A stretch of 64,000 bases of DNA from Closterium sp. NIES-65 (taxonomy: Eukaryota > Streptophyta > Zygnematophyceae > Desmidiales > Closteriaceae), in NCBI GenBank assembly GCA_948144175.1, contig CANXME010000853.1, positions 744,001 through 808,000 on the forward strand, written 5' to 3'. Position numbers and translations under genes: made by a program. Below, in pieces: positions 20,888 to 34,083 of this stretch (its first letter is position 1; every line of letters begins with the position of its first letter). The notes below the pieces were generated by a model. That model had not been told where the DNA came from. It did not search any database and saw only the letters and a list, made by a program, of their open reading frames with translations.

Positions 20888-22434
20888 GTGCTAGCAGCGC
20901 ACCTGTGGGGGAGGGGCGGGGTTGGCGCACGGGGGTGGGAGCTGGGGAGGGGGAGGGGGAGTGGGGGCAGCAGGGGGAGGTGCGGGTGGTTTGGGGGGCG
21001 CCAGGATTGGTGGTTCCAATGGAGCCATGCTGTCTGCTCTGCATGCCAACCTGCCCGCTGTTAGAGCGTGAGTGATTGCATTGCAATCTGAAAGTCATGC
21101 CAAGCCAAGCCTTGCCAGTGAAGTGGGAGGGGGAGGGGGGATAGCAGGGGGAGAAGTGGGTGGTACTGATGCTTGCCGACCTGCCTGCACTGCTTGCCGA
21201 CCTGCCAGCAATGCTTGACGACCTGCCTGCACTACTTGCCGACCCGCCTGCTCTGACAGCGTGAGTGAGATCAAGAGCCATCTTTGACACTGCAAGCCTC
21301 TTCCTCTTGCATTCCCCGTCCCATGTCCCTTCCTTTCCTTTCCTCAGAGCCATCTCTCTTGCTCAATGTGTTGAGTTCCTTTTCTGACTGCTATCTGCCG
21401 CTTCTCTGCCTGCGTCCTTCCCCCTCCCCCTCCTCTCTCCCTCTCCCATTTGAGGGCCGTCTCGCTCGCTCAGTGCATCTATTCTCTCATCTCAACCGAC
21501 TCTACCGTCAATCCAACGGCTCCCCCTCGCACCTCCCCTATCCAACCCCTCCGCCCCCTTCTCAGCCCTCCCCTCCATCTCCCTCACTGGGGGAGGAGGA
21601 GGAGGATGTGGGGGAGGAGGGATGGGAGGGGTGGGCTCTGGTGCGAAGGCTGGTTCTTTGGGCTCTAGCACCATTAGCAGCAGTACCAGAAGTGCTGCTG
21701 CTGCTGCTGCCGCTGCTGCTTCTACTGAGGGGAAATGGTGAGTGGAAGAGGGGGAGGGGCAGGGGGAAAGGGAGGGACAGCAGCAGGAAGGAGCGGCTTA
21801 GGGTTTGGATTGCTAGGGGCGATAGGGGCCAGTATGGGCATGTCCCGAACCGAGACCGCCCGAATCAGCCAGCTTGGTTCGGCGGTAGGCTTGGGCGGAA
21901 GCTCGGGAGGAGGGGATGTGGGGAGGCAGGATGGGGGTGTAGGGGATGGCGTGATGCTCCAGCTGCTAAAAGCGGCTGAGCTGGAGGGTATCAAACTGCT
22001 CATCTCAACGTATCTCCCCTTTGGTGAGAATGCATTCCACTTGTCCTAGCTCACACATTGAAGGCTTTGAAACGATGGAGGAAAGAGGGTCGGGGTGGTG
22101 CTGCCGCAACAGAACTGGAGGGGATTAGACTGCTCGTTTCAACGTATCTCCCCTTCGGTAGGAGATGCGTCTTCTGCTGGTTCAGAATACCAAAGCCCTT
22201 GAGACGAGGGTTGGGAAGTGGAAGGGACAGTGTGGGCAGCTATTCAGGGCAATTCTCCATGTAAATCAAACCCCAATTTCTTCTCTTTCCCTATCCCTCC
22301 ACCCCCAGTCCCTAATAAAAAATGGCCTTGCTTGCCTGCAGGTCAACCTGTCGACTTCCCCACACCTGCCACCATCACCACACTTTGCACCCAACCAGCT
22401 ACCTACTCTCAAGAACTCTCACCATACCTTCACC
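20888..22434 (+). other. Segment C2, second copy of the unrecognised segment
   Basis: Near-identical to 8884-10430 with scattered single-base differences. It has the same donor-like GTGAGT sites and the same doubled STYLPFG reading frame. No gene can be modelled. Confidence 0.4.
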
Positions 22435-23330
22435 CGCCTGTTCGCGCTGGTCGCACTAGTCATCGTGTCCCGCATCCGCGTCCTTGTCCTGTCCCCGGCA
22501 CTCACCTGATGACGCTTCGTCCTTCCTCTATTCTGCTGTGAGTTCCCCTGCCGTCTCCTCCTGCGTCCTCCCTTCCTGACAGTCCCCTGAGTCTGACTTG
22601 GTTCGTGCTGCTAGTCCTACTGTCACACGTCTTCTAGCCACTGTTGTCACTGACCCTTCATTTGAGTCTACTGCTGCGTCTGCCCTTGTTACTGAGCTTG
22701 TTGACTTTGCTGCCGCCTGTCGTCTTGACTACGCCGCTATTCTTGTTGCTGAGTCTGAGTCTAACTGTCCCCCGTCCGTCGCGGGTGAGTGTGCTCTTAG
22801 CACGGACGTCCTTGAGGACAGGCAAGAGGACTTTGAGTGTCTTGCAACTGCTGTACATTATCTCGTGTCCATGCAGCTTGCACCTGAGGGAGACCTGGAT
22901 GCACAGGACATCCCGACCCCGCGCTCTTACGCAGAGGCGATTACGGGTCCCTACTCCTCTCACTTGCAAACAGCCATGGATGCAGAGATGGCATCCTGTA
23001 AGTCCACAGGCACTTACGTCGACGCAGTTCCCCCTCGTGGGGCGAACATAGTCGATGACATGTGAATTTTCAGGGTAAAGCGGCCGTCTGATTCTCCGCC
23101 TGTCTTCAAGGCTTATTACATTGCACTAGGCTTTAGTCACTGACAGGGAGTTAACCTCTTCTAGACCTTCTTCCCTACCTCGAAGATGACCACTCTTCAG
23201 GTGCTGCTGCACATCGCCGCTCAGCGTGACTACGAGCTTCACTCTCTTGACTTCAGCACAGCTTTCTTACAGGGCAGCTTGCATGAGGAGACCTGGCGGC
23301 GCCGCCCACCTGGCTTCACTGGGTCGTTTC
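22435..23330 (+). pseudogene. Copia-A-related RT fragment F2
   Basis: Second copy of F1 with the same stops. It differs by a small deletion near 22580 and by TAG replacing CAG at 23161-23163 (CTTCTAGACC here, CTTCCAGACC in F1), a further CAG to TAG change. Cut by the Ty3-like LTR at 23331. Confidence 0.8.
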
Positions 23331-23402
23331 TGTGAGAGGACGTCCCTGTTATAATATTTTCTCACTATTATATTTTTCCGTTATCCTATTTTCCCTTTTC
23401 TC

Positions 23403-25369
23403 TGTCAGAATATTATGCTCTAGCCTGTTGTGGGGTGCTCTATAGCGAGTACAACCCTTTTAGGGTTTGTATCCTCATTCTTGCTAGTGCAAACCCTCTT
23501 TTGCCTAACTCTCTCTTGCCTAGCTAGGTAAACCCTAGCTATGGCTCCTCACTATACCTACTATTTTGAGATGCTATCAGAGTAGTGTCGCTCCTGGCCT
23601 GTGGGCCCGCCTGCTTCCGCTGCCCTACTGTCTGTCGCGCGCCCCGTGGCGTGCGATGTACATTTTTTCTTCCCGCCACGCGCTCGGGGCGCGTGGCGGT
23701 TTTCTGCCCGCCATGCGCTCGGGACGCGTGGCGGTTTCCGTCAACCCGCGCGCCCGTCCCCGTCGACCTTCGCGCGGCTCCCCGTCGCCCTTCGCGGCGG
23801 CCCCGTCGACCCGCCCGCGGCTCCCCGTCGCCCTTCGCGGCGGCCCCGTCGACCCGCCCGCGGCTCCCCGTCGCCCTTCGCGGCGGCCCTGTCGACCCGC
23901 CCGCGGCTCCCCGTCGCCCTTCGCGGCGGCCCCGTTGACCCGCCCGCGGCTCCCCGTCGACCTTCGTGGCGGCCCCGTCAACCCGCGCGCGGATCCCTGT
24001 CGCCCTTCGCGGCGGCCCCGTCGACCCGCGCGCTGCCCCCGGGGACCTATGCGCTCGTCCCCGTCGACCCACGCGTCGCCCTCCCCCCCCCCCCCCCCCC
24101 CCCCCCCCTCCCCGACACACCTGAGTCTGCTTACCGCACACCTGAGTTCGCTTCCCGCACACTTGTGCACGATTCGCGCACACCTGAGGTCGCTTACCGC
24201 ACACTCAGGGTATGGGGGTGACGGGTATGGGGGGTGGCGGGTGTGTGAGACGTCACCTGATCCTCCTTCTCCTCTGTCTCCCACTGCTGCAGCTGCCGCT
24301 GAGGGGGGGTGGGTGTGTGGGAGTCGACGGAGTGGTGCTAGGGGGTGGGGTGTGAGTGACCCTAGGGGTGCAGTAGGGGGTGTGTGAAATGGGGGTGGGA
24401 TAGTTTGGGGAGGTTGAAGGGGGTGGCCGCCGAGACCGTTGCGCCATTCGCCCGTGAGCCCGTTGCGCCAGTCGCCCGTGAGCCCGTTGCTCCAGTCGCC
24501 CGTGAGTCCGTTGCTCGTCTACCGCTACTTTTAGCCGCGGAGCCAGTTACTCCAGTAGCCCGTGTGCCAGTTGCTCCAGTTGCCAGTGTGCCAGTTGCTC
24601 CAGTTGCCCGTGTGCCAGTTGTCAGAGGTCCACTGGTGATCCCCGATTGATCCTAGGGAAGGGTTACAGGCTCGTTGTCCTGGGGGGTTATGGGCGCACT
24701 GACCCGCTACTTAACAAGCCCTTTTATCCCAATGGTCTAGTGGTTGGGATTCTGACATGGTATCAGAGCGGTCTCGGGTTCGAATCCCGGTGTATGCACT
24801 TCGGGCATCCCAGTGCGGGGGGGTGTCAGAGGTCCACTGGTGATCCCCGATTGATCCTAGGGAAGGGTTACAGGCTCGTTGTCCTGGGGGGTTATGGGCG
24901 CACTGACCCGCTACTTAACAAGCCCTTTTATCCCAATGGTCTAGTGGTTGGGATTCTGACACAAGTTGCTCCAGTTGCGCCGTGTGCCAGCAGCTTCAGC
25001 CGCCGCCCACTACCTCCTCTCCTCTCATAGTCCCTCCTCCTCCACACTAGCCCTCTGCGATAGCCTCTAGCTTTGCTCATAATTGTGAACTTTAAACTAT
25101 TGCTTCTTGAACTTGTGCTCAGAATGTGTGGTGACATTGTGATCCACCCTGAGCTTGTACTGCTGATTACACCCCACTTTGGCTATGGGGGTGTGTCAGA
25201 ATATTATGCTCTAGCCTGTAGTGGGGTGCTCTATAGCGAGTACAACCCTTTTAGGGTTTGCTATTTGTATCCTCATTCTTGCTAGTGCAAACCCTCTTTT
25301 GCCTAACTCTCTCTTGCCTAGCTAGGTAAACCCTAGCTATGGCTCCTCACTATACCTACTATTTTGAGA
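23403..25369 (+). mobile_element. Non-autonomous LTR element D2
   Basis: LTRs 23403-23571 and 25194-25369, target duplication TTCTC at 23398-23402 and 25370-25374. It has six units of the 43-base minisatellite (five in D1 and D3) and a run of about 26 C near 24083-24108. The PBS position reads TGCTATCAGAGTAG. Confidence 0.88.
24620..24961 (+). mobile_element. Miniature LTR element E2
   Basis: LTRs 24620-24757 and 24824-24961, 66-base interior. Left flank CCAGT, right flank CAAGT: one base has changed since the exact duplication preserved in E1. Confidence 0.9.
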
Positions 25370-25445
25370 TTCTCCTCTTTATTTTGGTCTTTATCTCATC
25401 TCAATCGGCCTAGTATTCCATTTTCTAGAGGCTTCTATTTATTTC

Positions 25446-26517
25446 AGTGCTCTCAGCTCTGCCTTTGGATGAGTCCGTAGAGTCGAGTGGCCCGTACCCA
25501 GAGCTTGTTGGTTGCCTCATGTACCTGATGACCTGCACACGACCTGACCTTGCATACCCTCTTAGCATCTTGGCACGCTATGTTGCTCCTGGGAGACACC
25601 GACCAGAGCACATGGCTGCAGCGAAGAGGGTGTTGCGCTACTTGGAGGGCGGAGTCTAGTGGTCGGAGGGCGGAGTATAGTGGTCCTCACTGGGCACGCG
25701 GACGCTTCTTGGGCTGACGACCAGGCTACTCAGCGGTCGTCGCAGGGTTACACCTTCAGTCTTGGTTCTGGCTCTGTTTCGTGGCGGGCTACTCGCTCGT
25801 CTTCTGTTCTCGGCTCCAGTTGTGAGGCTGAGATCTACGCCGGGGCCATGGCTGCTCAGGAGCTTCGCTGGCTCACCTACCTGCTGACTGACCTTGGAGA
25901 GCCGCCTCGTTCTCCTCCAGTGCTGTACGTAGACAACAAGGCCATGCTGGCCTTGTGTCGAGAGCAGCGCCTGGAGCACAGAACGAAGCACATTGCTCTC
26001 CGCTACTTTCTTGCTCGTGAGCTGCAGCAGCGTGGTCAGTTGCGACTTGCGTACGTGGCCTTTGAGGCCAACACTGCTGATGTTTTCACCAAGGCACTTC
26101 CGCCTTGTGATCATCAGCGCTTCTGCACTCAGCTGGGACTTGTCCCAGTCTTGCCTCACTTGCTCACCTCTTGACCTTACTTGTACTCTTGCATATATAT
26201 ATACCTACTCTTGCTTGTTTAGACTTATATATATATGTCTCCTCTTGCATGTGAACTGGCCTTGTGGCCTTGACCTTGAGCTCAGACTGTGTGGTGACGT
26301 TGTGATCCACCCTGAGCTTGCTTTACTTTGCTTTGCTTGACTGGTCTTGTGACCTCTTGTTCTCCCCCACTTTGCCTATGGGGGTGTGTCAGAACATTAT
26401 AGCTTATGCTTTTGTGTAGGCTATAGTGGGGTATCCCATAAGGGGTACAACCCAATTAGGGTTAGTACTTGTACCCACTTCATTCATAGTTCATTTATTC
26501 GCGTTCACTTCTTCACA
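25446..26517 (+). mobile_element. Copia-A-type 3' fragment I2 with LTR
   Basis: 3' end of a Copia-A relative: end of RT, RNase H, 3' untranslated region with TATATATA runs, polypurine tract (CTATGGGGGTG) and a 131-base LTR (26387-26517, TGTCAGAAC to TTCACA). The LTR is of the G type, also seen in H, rather than the A2 or A3 type. The 5' side is joined directly to the Ty3 LTR remnant. Confidence 0.85.
25447..26174 (+). pseudogene. pol: Copia-A RT end and RNase H, fragment I2
   Basis: Two overlapping frames. The first (to 25659) has YLMTCTRPDLAYPLS, the conserved segment after RT. A deletion of about 30 bases and a 21-base tandem duplication (GGAGGGCGGAGT.TAGTGGTC) then break the frame. The second frame (to 26174) has the RNase H residues: Asp in GHADASW, Glu in SCEAEIY, Asp in YVDNKA and His in RTKHIALRYF, plus the TADVFTKAL end. 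Protein identity to A3 is very high, so decay is recent. It contains the empty target of A3 (TTCAC, 26085-26089). Confidence 0.88.
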
Positions 26518-26774
26518 GGTTTAGGGTTGTTGCGAAACGTCCACGTTCTTACTCCTAGCATTTCTACCGCGGAGTAATAGATGATCATGGAGAGAATAAT
26601 ATAACTCGCGGACGGTTGAGTCTCTCAAGTCAACTTGACGCTCATGGATTACAGACCTTGGGTGACCACGGATTGATCTAGTCGTGAGCTAGGTCTGGGT
26701 GTGAGCCCCAGCCGCATTGTATTCACTGCAGAGGCCAGCCAGAGACAGCACCGCTGCGAATAGGGTGGCGGTGG
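26518..26774 (+). other. Spacer between I2 and A2
   Basis: No gene or element recognised. It matches 59957-60213 with very few differences. Its last five bases, GGTGG, are the A2 target site. Confidence 0.6.
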
Positions 26775-26979
26775 TGTCGGAACATTATAGTTGATGCATG
26801 TTTGTAGGCTATAGTGGGGTAGCCCATATGGGGTACAGGTTGCTAGGGTTTGCTATTTGTACCAATTTGTGACTTAGTCATTCCATTCCTGTTCATTCAT
26901 TTCACATGGTATAGAGCGGGTTCCCTGTGGGAACTTCGCCTAGGGCCCACCGAAGCGCGCCCTTAGGCGCGCGATCCTT

Positions 26980-27710
26980 TTTTTTTTTTAGCGACCCCCC
27001 CGAGTCGCCCTTCCCCTGCGGCCCCGCCGCCCTTCATTCGCGGCCCCGCCGTCCAGTCGCGGCCCCGCCTTTACGTCGCGGCCCCGACACTACGCCGCGG
27101 CCCCGCCTTCACGTCGCGGCACCGCCACCCAGTTGCGGCCTAGCCGCCTGCTCCGACGCGGCCACGCCGCCCGCTACGACGCGGCCGCCGCCGCCTGCTC
27201 AGCCGCGGCCCCGCCGCCCTCTACGACGCGGCCGCCGCCGCCTGCTCAGCCGCGGCCCCGCCGCCCTCTACGACGCGGCCGCCGCCGCTGCACCCTGCGG
27301 CCCCGCCGCTGCACCTGTCCCGGCCCCGCCGCTCCACCTGTCCCGGCCCGCCGCTGCACCTGTCCCGGCCCCGCCGCTGCACCTGTCCCGGCCCGCCGCC
27401 GCTGCACCTGTCCTGGCCCGCCGCTGCACCTGTCCCGGCCCCGCCGCTGCACCCTGCGGCCCCGCCGCTGCACCTGTCTCGGCCCCGCCGTCCCTTGTCC
27501 CGGCCCCGCCACTCCGCTACAGCCGCCCCGCCCAGCAGCAGCCGAGCCGCCCAGCAGCAGCCGAGCCGCCCTGCAGCAGCCGAGTCGCCCAGCAGTAGCC
27601 GAGCCGACCAGCAGCAGCCGAGCCGCCCAGCAGCAGCCGAGCCGCCCAGTAGCAGCCGAGCCGCCCGGTACCCGAGCCGCCCGAGCAGCCCGAGCCGCCT
27701 GCTGCTGACC
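26980..27710 (+). repeat. GC-rich minisatellite leader of A2
   Basis: Tandem degenerate units such as CACCTGTCCCGGCCCCGCCG and CAGCAGCAGCCGAGCCGCC. Same position as the A1 and A3 leaders but a different array. Confidence 0.8.
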
Positions 27711-27751
27711 TACCCGACTCTCCCACCCCGGTGAGACTTTCAGCTGCTACC

Positions 27752-30700
27752 ATGGCCACCCCCAATGTTCTCACTTTTGACGCTGAGGGGAGGGCCATTG
27801 ACTTTGCCGTCTGGATAGAGGACCTGCAGCTGTACTTACTGTGTGAAGCGGTAGATGAGGTCTCTCTCTTTGACTTTGTCTCTGGCGCTGTCCCTGCCCC
27901 ACCTGCTGATGCTGACTCTGCCGTTCGCTCCAAGTGGGAGACCCGCGATGCTGCTGCACGTCTTGCTGTGCGTCGCCACCTCCCTTCCTCTGAGCGTGCC
28001 CACTTTAGTCAGTGCAAGACCGCTCAGGCCTTGTACGACGCTGTAGTTGCGCGCTACTCCTCCCCTTCCTCCGCTACCCTTAGCCGCCTCATGCTACCGT
28101 TTCTCTTCCCTGACCTCGCTTCCTTTCCCACTGTTGCTGACCTAGTTACCCACCTCCGCGCTAGTGACACCCGCTACCGTGCTGCCCTTCCTGCTGAGTT
28201 CCGCGCTGCGAACCCTCCTCCCATGTACATCACTCTCTACTTTCTAGTCACCCGTCTCCCTGAGTCCCTTCGTGTCGTTAGGGACCAGTTTCTCTCTGTC
28301 TGTCCCACCACTCTCACTGTCGACCTCCTTGAGGAGTCCCTGCTAGCGGCTGAGAAGAGTATTGTCGCTGTAGGGGCCTCTCGGGGTGACCCTCGCACCC
28401 CCATCTTTGAGGGGTGTGGTCCTTCCCCCCTGCTGCCCTCTGTCGCCTCTGCCGCTGCGGCCGACCTCGCTGGTTTTGAGTCGGTCGGCGCGGCGTCTGC
28501 CCCCAGCGGCAGACGCCGCACTGGCAAGGGCAAGGGGGGCAAAGGAGCGGGTGGAGCCAGAGGGGGCGGTGGAGGAGGCGGTGGGGGTGGAGGGGGGAGT
28601 GGGGGTGGCGGTGGGGGTAGTGGCGGGAGTGGAGGTACTAATGGCGGCGGTGGAGGCGGAGGTGGCGGCGGAGGTGGTAGCGGAGGAGGCGGTGGAAGCG
28701 GTGGGAGCGACGGTCCTGGTGGGGGAGGTGGCGGTGGAGACGGGGGTGGCGGTGGAGGCGGGGGTGGCGGTGGAGGCGGGGGTCGGAGTGGCTCGTCCCA
28801 GCGGAGCAGCTCTGGGGGTGGTCAGCGCCAGCAGCAGCAGCAGCAGCAGCAGCCGCAGCAGCAGCCGCAGCAGCAGCAGCGCTCTCGCACCGTCCCCGGC
28901 CCTCAGCAGCTCCGTGAGTGGTACTTGCAGCGTCAGCGCGGTGGTGCGCTTGGTCCCTGCCCCTACGTTCTTCGCACTGGTGACCGTGCAGGGGAGAGGT
29001 GTGGAGGCGCCCACACAGCCCGTCGCTGCTTTGGCCGCCTGACCGACGCCTGGCGTCAGCAGTTTCCGGAGGCCGCTGAGATCCCCGGCTGGGGAGAGCT
29101 GTCTAGGGCTGGTGTAGCTATTTATGATCTTGACTTTGATGCTATTCTCTCTGCTATGTATGCTGTGACTGGTAGTGATGAGGACGACTGTTACCGGTGT
29201 TTCCCGCCCGACCCGGGCATTGGTACTGCCGAGTCAGGTACTAGTGAGGCTGCTGCTCTAGGTGCCAGTGTGTCTGTGCTCTCAGGTACTGGTGAGTCCG
29301 CCCTCTCAGGTACTGTGTCGGCTTCGGCCTCTCACACCTTCACCCTTGACTCTGGAGCGTCTCGCTCTTTCTTTAGGGACCGCACCACGCTCACGCCGCT
29401 GAGTCGGCCTGTTGCGGTGTCTCTGGCGGACCCCTCTGGGGGGCCTGTCCTGTCTCGCTTCTCCACTGTCCTCCCGTGTCCGGCGGCCCCCTCTGGCACC
29501 CTGACTGGTCTCTACCTCCCCTCGTTCTCGACGAACTTGGTGAGTGGTGCTGACCTCCAGGATGCGGGTGTCCATCAGTTCACCCCTGCTCGTCAGCGGG
29601 TGACCCACTGTACGGAGGCGGACACAGGTCGCCACTTGGCTACGTTTACACGTCGACCGGGGTCGAGCCTGTACACACTGACCACTGCTTCTCCTCCAGG
29701 TACTGCGTCTGGTAGGGTCCCTTCGTCTGGTCAGGTGTTTGCTGCAGCGTCCAGGTCTGGTCCTGAGTCTGCCCCCTGTTCGTGTCGTCGTCTGTCTCAC
29801 GAGACTCTCCTCTGGCACCACCGCCTTGGCCACCCCTCTCTGCTTCGGCTCAGAGGCATGGCCTCGCGGGTCCTTGTGTCTGGTCTTCCCCGGTCCCTCC
29901 CTCCCCTTCCTCCGGGCCCTGGCCCTGCTTGTGTCCCCTGTGTCGAGGGGCGCCAGCGTGCTGCCCCTCACTCCTCCCAGTTTCCTCCGACAGAGGCCCC
30001 GTTGCAGACGCTTCACATGGACGTGTGGGGCCCAGCCCGCGTCCGTGGACAGGGTCAGGAGCGCTACTTCCTGCTGGTGGTTGACGACTACTCGCGTTAC
30101 ACCACAGTCTTCCCCTTGCGCAGCAAGGGTGAGGTCACTGAGGTGTTGATCGACTGGATCCGCGCAGCTCGTCTCCAGCTTCGGAAGAGCTTTGGCTCTG
30201 ACTTCCCTGTTTTGCGTCTGCACTCGGACATAGGCGGAGAGTTCTCCTCTACCCTCCTGAGTGCCTACTGTCGTGTGCGAGGCATCCGTCAAACCTTCAC
30301 GCTTCCGAACTCACCACAGCAGAATGGGATTGCTGAGCGCCGCATTGGCATGGTCATGGACGTCGCTCGTACGTCCATGATGCATGCGGCTGCTCCCCAT
30401 TTTCTGTGGCCGTTTGCGGTCAGGTACGCTGCGCACCAGATCAACCTCCACCCCAGGGTCTCTCGACCGGAGACCTCCCCAGCGCTGCTGTGGACGGGGA
30501 AGGTTGGCGATGCGTCGGCGTTCCGGGTCTGGGGATCTCGGGCGTTTGTTCGCGACCTGTCTGCGGACAAGCTGTCCCTTCGTGCTTCTCCCTGCGTCTT
30601 CCTGGGGTTCCCCCCCGACGCCCCTGGGTGGCAGTTTTACCACCCCACCTCTCGACGTGTTCTGTCCTCCCAGGACGTCACGTTCGACGAGTCGGTACCC

Positions 30701-33700
30701 TACTACCGCCTCTTCCCCTACCGCACTCCGTCCCTCCCCCCACCCCCGCTCTTCTTGGTACCAGGTCCCCCCCCGGTAGTCCCCCTTCCCCCTCAGGGTC
30801 CTGCCCCGTCAGGTGTGTCCCAGGTAGACGCGGTTGAGCCTGTCGAGGTCACTGGTGACTCTGGTGCTGCTGCGGGAGCTGAGCCTGGGGGTGCGGAGTC
30901 TGGGGGTGCTGTGCCTGGGGGTGCTGAGTCTGGAGGTGCCGAGCCTGGGGGTGCTGAGCCTAGGAGTGCTGAGCCTGGGGGTGCTGTGCCTGGGGGTGCT
31001 GAGCCTGGGGGTGCTGTGCCTGGGGGTGCTGCGCCTGGGGGTGCTGAGCCTGGGGGTGCTGTTCCTGGGGGTGCTGTGCCTGGGGGTCCTGAGCCTGGGG
31101 GTGCTGAGCCTGGAGGTGCTGTGCCTAGGGGTGCTTCGTCTCGCCGGGAGCCACTCCCCCCACAGGAGCTGCGCGAGTGGTTTGCCAGGCGCTGGAGACG
31201 TGCTGCTGGTGCTGGTGGTTCTTCGGCTGTCGAGGGTACTGCTACCACACGTCCTGGCGGTGCTCGTACTGTGGGTGCTGGAGCTGCTGGGTCTGCGAGT
31301 TCTCCTGGAGCTGGTCCTTCTGAGGGTGTTGGAGCTGAGCCTGCGGTTGGCGGTCCGACTGACTGTGCTCCTGGTGCTGCTGCTGGAGGGTCTGGAGCTT
31401 CTGGTGGTTCTGCTGGTGCTGCTGCTGGAGTGGGTGCTCCGGACGGAGCTGCTGCTGCTGTTCCTGCTGTTTCTGGTGTCGCCGCGCGGCCCCGACCGTA
31501 CTTCGTTCCGCTCCTGCAGCAGGTTCTTGGTCTTACACCTCCTCCTGCTCCCTTAGAGGGTCCGCGGCCTGTTCCGTCACAGCCACAGCTACAGCCTGCC
31601 TCCCCTTTGCCTGCTCCTTCTCCCTACACTGGTCCGACTGGAGGTCTTACTGAGCGTCGTGAGCCTGCGTCTCGTCCTGCGTCGCCTGTTCGTACTGAGC
31701 GCGCTAGTGGTCGCGGATCGCATCAGCGTCCTCCTCCTGTCCCTGGCACGCACCGGATGTCACTGCGTCCGTCCACTGCTCCTCTGCGTGCCCCTTTGCC
31801 TTCTCCTCCTGCTTCCTCTCTTCCTGCTCTTAACGACCCTGAGTCGGACACTCTTCCCGCTGCCAGTCCTACTGTCACGCGTCTCCTTGCTACTGCTGTC
31901 ACTGACCCTTCCTTCGAGTCGTCTGCTGCGTCTGCCCTTGTCACTGAGCTTGTCGACTTTGCTGCGCGCTGTCGTCTAGACTACGCTGCTCGTCTGGTCG
32001 CTGAGTCTGAGTCCGCCTGTCCTCCGTCCGTCGGGGGTGAGTGTGCCCTTTGCACGGACGTCCTAGAGGACAGGCAGGAGGAGTTCCAGTGTCTAGCCGC
32101 TGCTTCACCTCGTCTCGCGTCTGTACTGCTAGCCCCTGAGGGAGACCCGGATGCACTAGACATCCCGACTCCGCGTTCTTACGCGGAGGCCGTAGAGGGT
32201 CCCTACTCCTCTCAGTGGCAGGCAGCTATGGATGCAGAGATGGCTTCCTGGAAGTCCACAGGCACCTACGTTGACGCGGTTCCCCCTCCTGGGGCGAACA
32301 TCGTCAGTGGCATGTGGATCTTCAGGGTGAAGCGGCCGCCGGGCTCCCTGCCTGTCTTCAAGGCGCGTTACGTGGCTCGTGGCTTCAGTCAGCGGTAGGG
32401 AGTTGACTACTTTCAGACCTTCTCTCCCACCCCGAAGATGACCACTCTTCGGGTGCTGCTGCACATTGCCGCTCAGCGCGACTACGAGCTTCACTCTCTC
32501 GACTTCAGCACTGCGTTCCTGCAGGGTAGCCTGCACGAGGAGATCTGGCTGCGCCGTCCGCCTGGCTTCACTGGGACTTTCCCTCCTGGCACCCAGTGGA
32601 GCCTCCGACGGCCAGTCTACGGTCTCCGCCAGGCACCGCGTGAGTGGCACGACACACTGAGGACTACGCTTGCGGCTCTTGGGTTTGCTCCTTCTACTGC
32701 TGACCCGTCGCTGTTTCTTCGCACCGACACTTCCCTGCCGCCGTTCTACATCCTCGTGTACGTCGACGACTTGGTCTTTGCCACAGCGGACACTGCTGGA
32801 CTCGCCTACGTGAAGTCCGAGCTGCTGAAGAGACACACGTGCACAGACCTGGGTGAACTGCGCAGCTACCTTGGCTTGCAGATCACTCGGGACAGAGCAC
32901 GCCGCACCATTACCCTGACTCAGTCACACATGGTGCAGCAGGTCCTTCAGCGCTTCGGCTTCACGTACTCCTCGCCTCAGGCCACTCCTCTGCCTACTCG
33001 CCACTCACTCTCAGCTCTGCCTTCGGATGAGTCCGTAGAGTCGAGTGGTCCGTATGCAGAGCTTGTTGGCTGCCTCATGTACCTGATGACCTGCACACGA
33101 CCTGACCTTGCATACCCTCTGAGCATCCTTGCACGCTATGTTGCTCCTGGGAGACACCGACCAGAGCACATGGCTGCAGCGAAGAGGGTATTGCGCTACC
33201 TGTGCAGTACGTCGGGCATGGGGCTAGTGCTTGGAGGGCGGAGTCCAGTGGTCCTCACTGGGCACGCGGACGCTTCTTGGGCTGACGACCAGGCTACGCA
33301 GCGGTCGTCACAGGGTTACACCTTCAGCCTTGGTTCCGGCTCTGTCTCGTGGCGGTCTACTCGCTCGTCTTCGGTTCTCGGCTCCAGTTGTGAGGCTGAG
33401 ATCTACGCCGGAGCCATGGCTGCACAGGAGCTTCGCTGGCTCACCTACCTGCTGACCGACCTTGGAGAGCCGCCTCGTTCTCCTCCAGTCCTGTACGTAG
33501 ACAACAAGGCCATGCTGGCCTTGTGTCGAGAGCAGCGCTTGGAGCACAGAACGAAGCACATTGCTCTCCGCTACTTCCTTGCTCGTGAGCTGCAGCAGCG
33601 TGGTCAGTTGCGACTTGCTTACGTGGCCTCTGAGGCCAACACTGCTGATGTGTTCACCAAGGCACTTGCGCCTTGTGACCATCAGCGCTTTTGTACCCAG

Positions 33701-33742
33701 CTGGGTCTTGTACCTGTCTTGCCTCACTTGCTCTCTTCTTGA
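27752..33742 (+). pseudogene. gag-pol: Copia-A gag-pol, copy A2, one in-frame TAG
   Basis: The ATG at 27752 (ACCATGG) is the start; the frame is open back to 27731 only through GTG. The domain order is as in A3: gag, Gly tract (about 28560-28790), Gln run, Cys/His motif, protease DSGAS, integrase, repeat linker with a GAEPGG-type pentapeptide array (about 30880-31140), RT with YVDD near 32763, RNase H to TGA at 33742. TAG at 32396-32398 replaces the CAG of A3 (57835-57837) within the RT FSQRQG motif. The same frame then continues to the normal end. In integrase the usual SDRGGEF reads SDIGGEF; the catalytic Asp is kept. Without read-through, RT is lost. Confidence 0.93.
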
Positions 33743-34083
33743 CTTTACTTGTACTTTGACATATATATACCTGCACTTGCTTGTCTAGTTTTATATATAT
33801 GTCTGTACTCCTGCATGTGAACTGGCCTCTGGCCCTGCTCTTGTGCTCGGACTGTGTGGTGACTTTGTGATCCACCCTGAGCTTGTTTTGCTTTGCTTGA
33901 GTGGTCTTGTGACCCCTTGTTCTCCCCCACTTTGCCTATGGGGGTGTGTCGGAACATTATAGCTGATGCATGTTTGTAGGCTATAGTGGGGTAGCCCATA
34001 TGGGGTACAGGTTGCTAGGGTTTGCTATTTGTACCAATTTCTGACTTAGTCATTCCATTCCTGTTCATTCATTTCACAGGTGG

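Larger units (their letters stand above)
23331..25445 (+). repeat. Ty3-like LTR remnant split by D2
   Basis: Same LTR start as 11331, interrupted by D2. It continues only 76 bases after D2 (25370-25445) before it is joined to Copia fragment I2. The rest of the LTR and the Ty3 interior are deleted here and in the third copy. Confidence 0.7.
26775..34078 (+). mobile_element. Copia-A copy A2, full length, 7304 bp
   Basis: LTRs at 26775-26906 and 33947-34078 (132 bases each, two differences by eye), TGTCGG to TTTCACA. Target duplication GGTGG at 26770-26774 and 34079-34083. PBS-like TGGTATAGAGCGGG at 26907 and polypurine tract CTATGGGGGTG before the 3' LTR. The uninterrupted site is visible at 60209-60213. 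One ORF with one TAG fills the interior, so A2 is recent but probably defective. Confidence 0.95.

Noticed and set aside
26518-26774. Possible small gene between I2 and A2
   Set aside because: No ORF of useful length and no motif. It is only spacer shared with 59957-60213.
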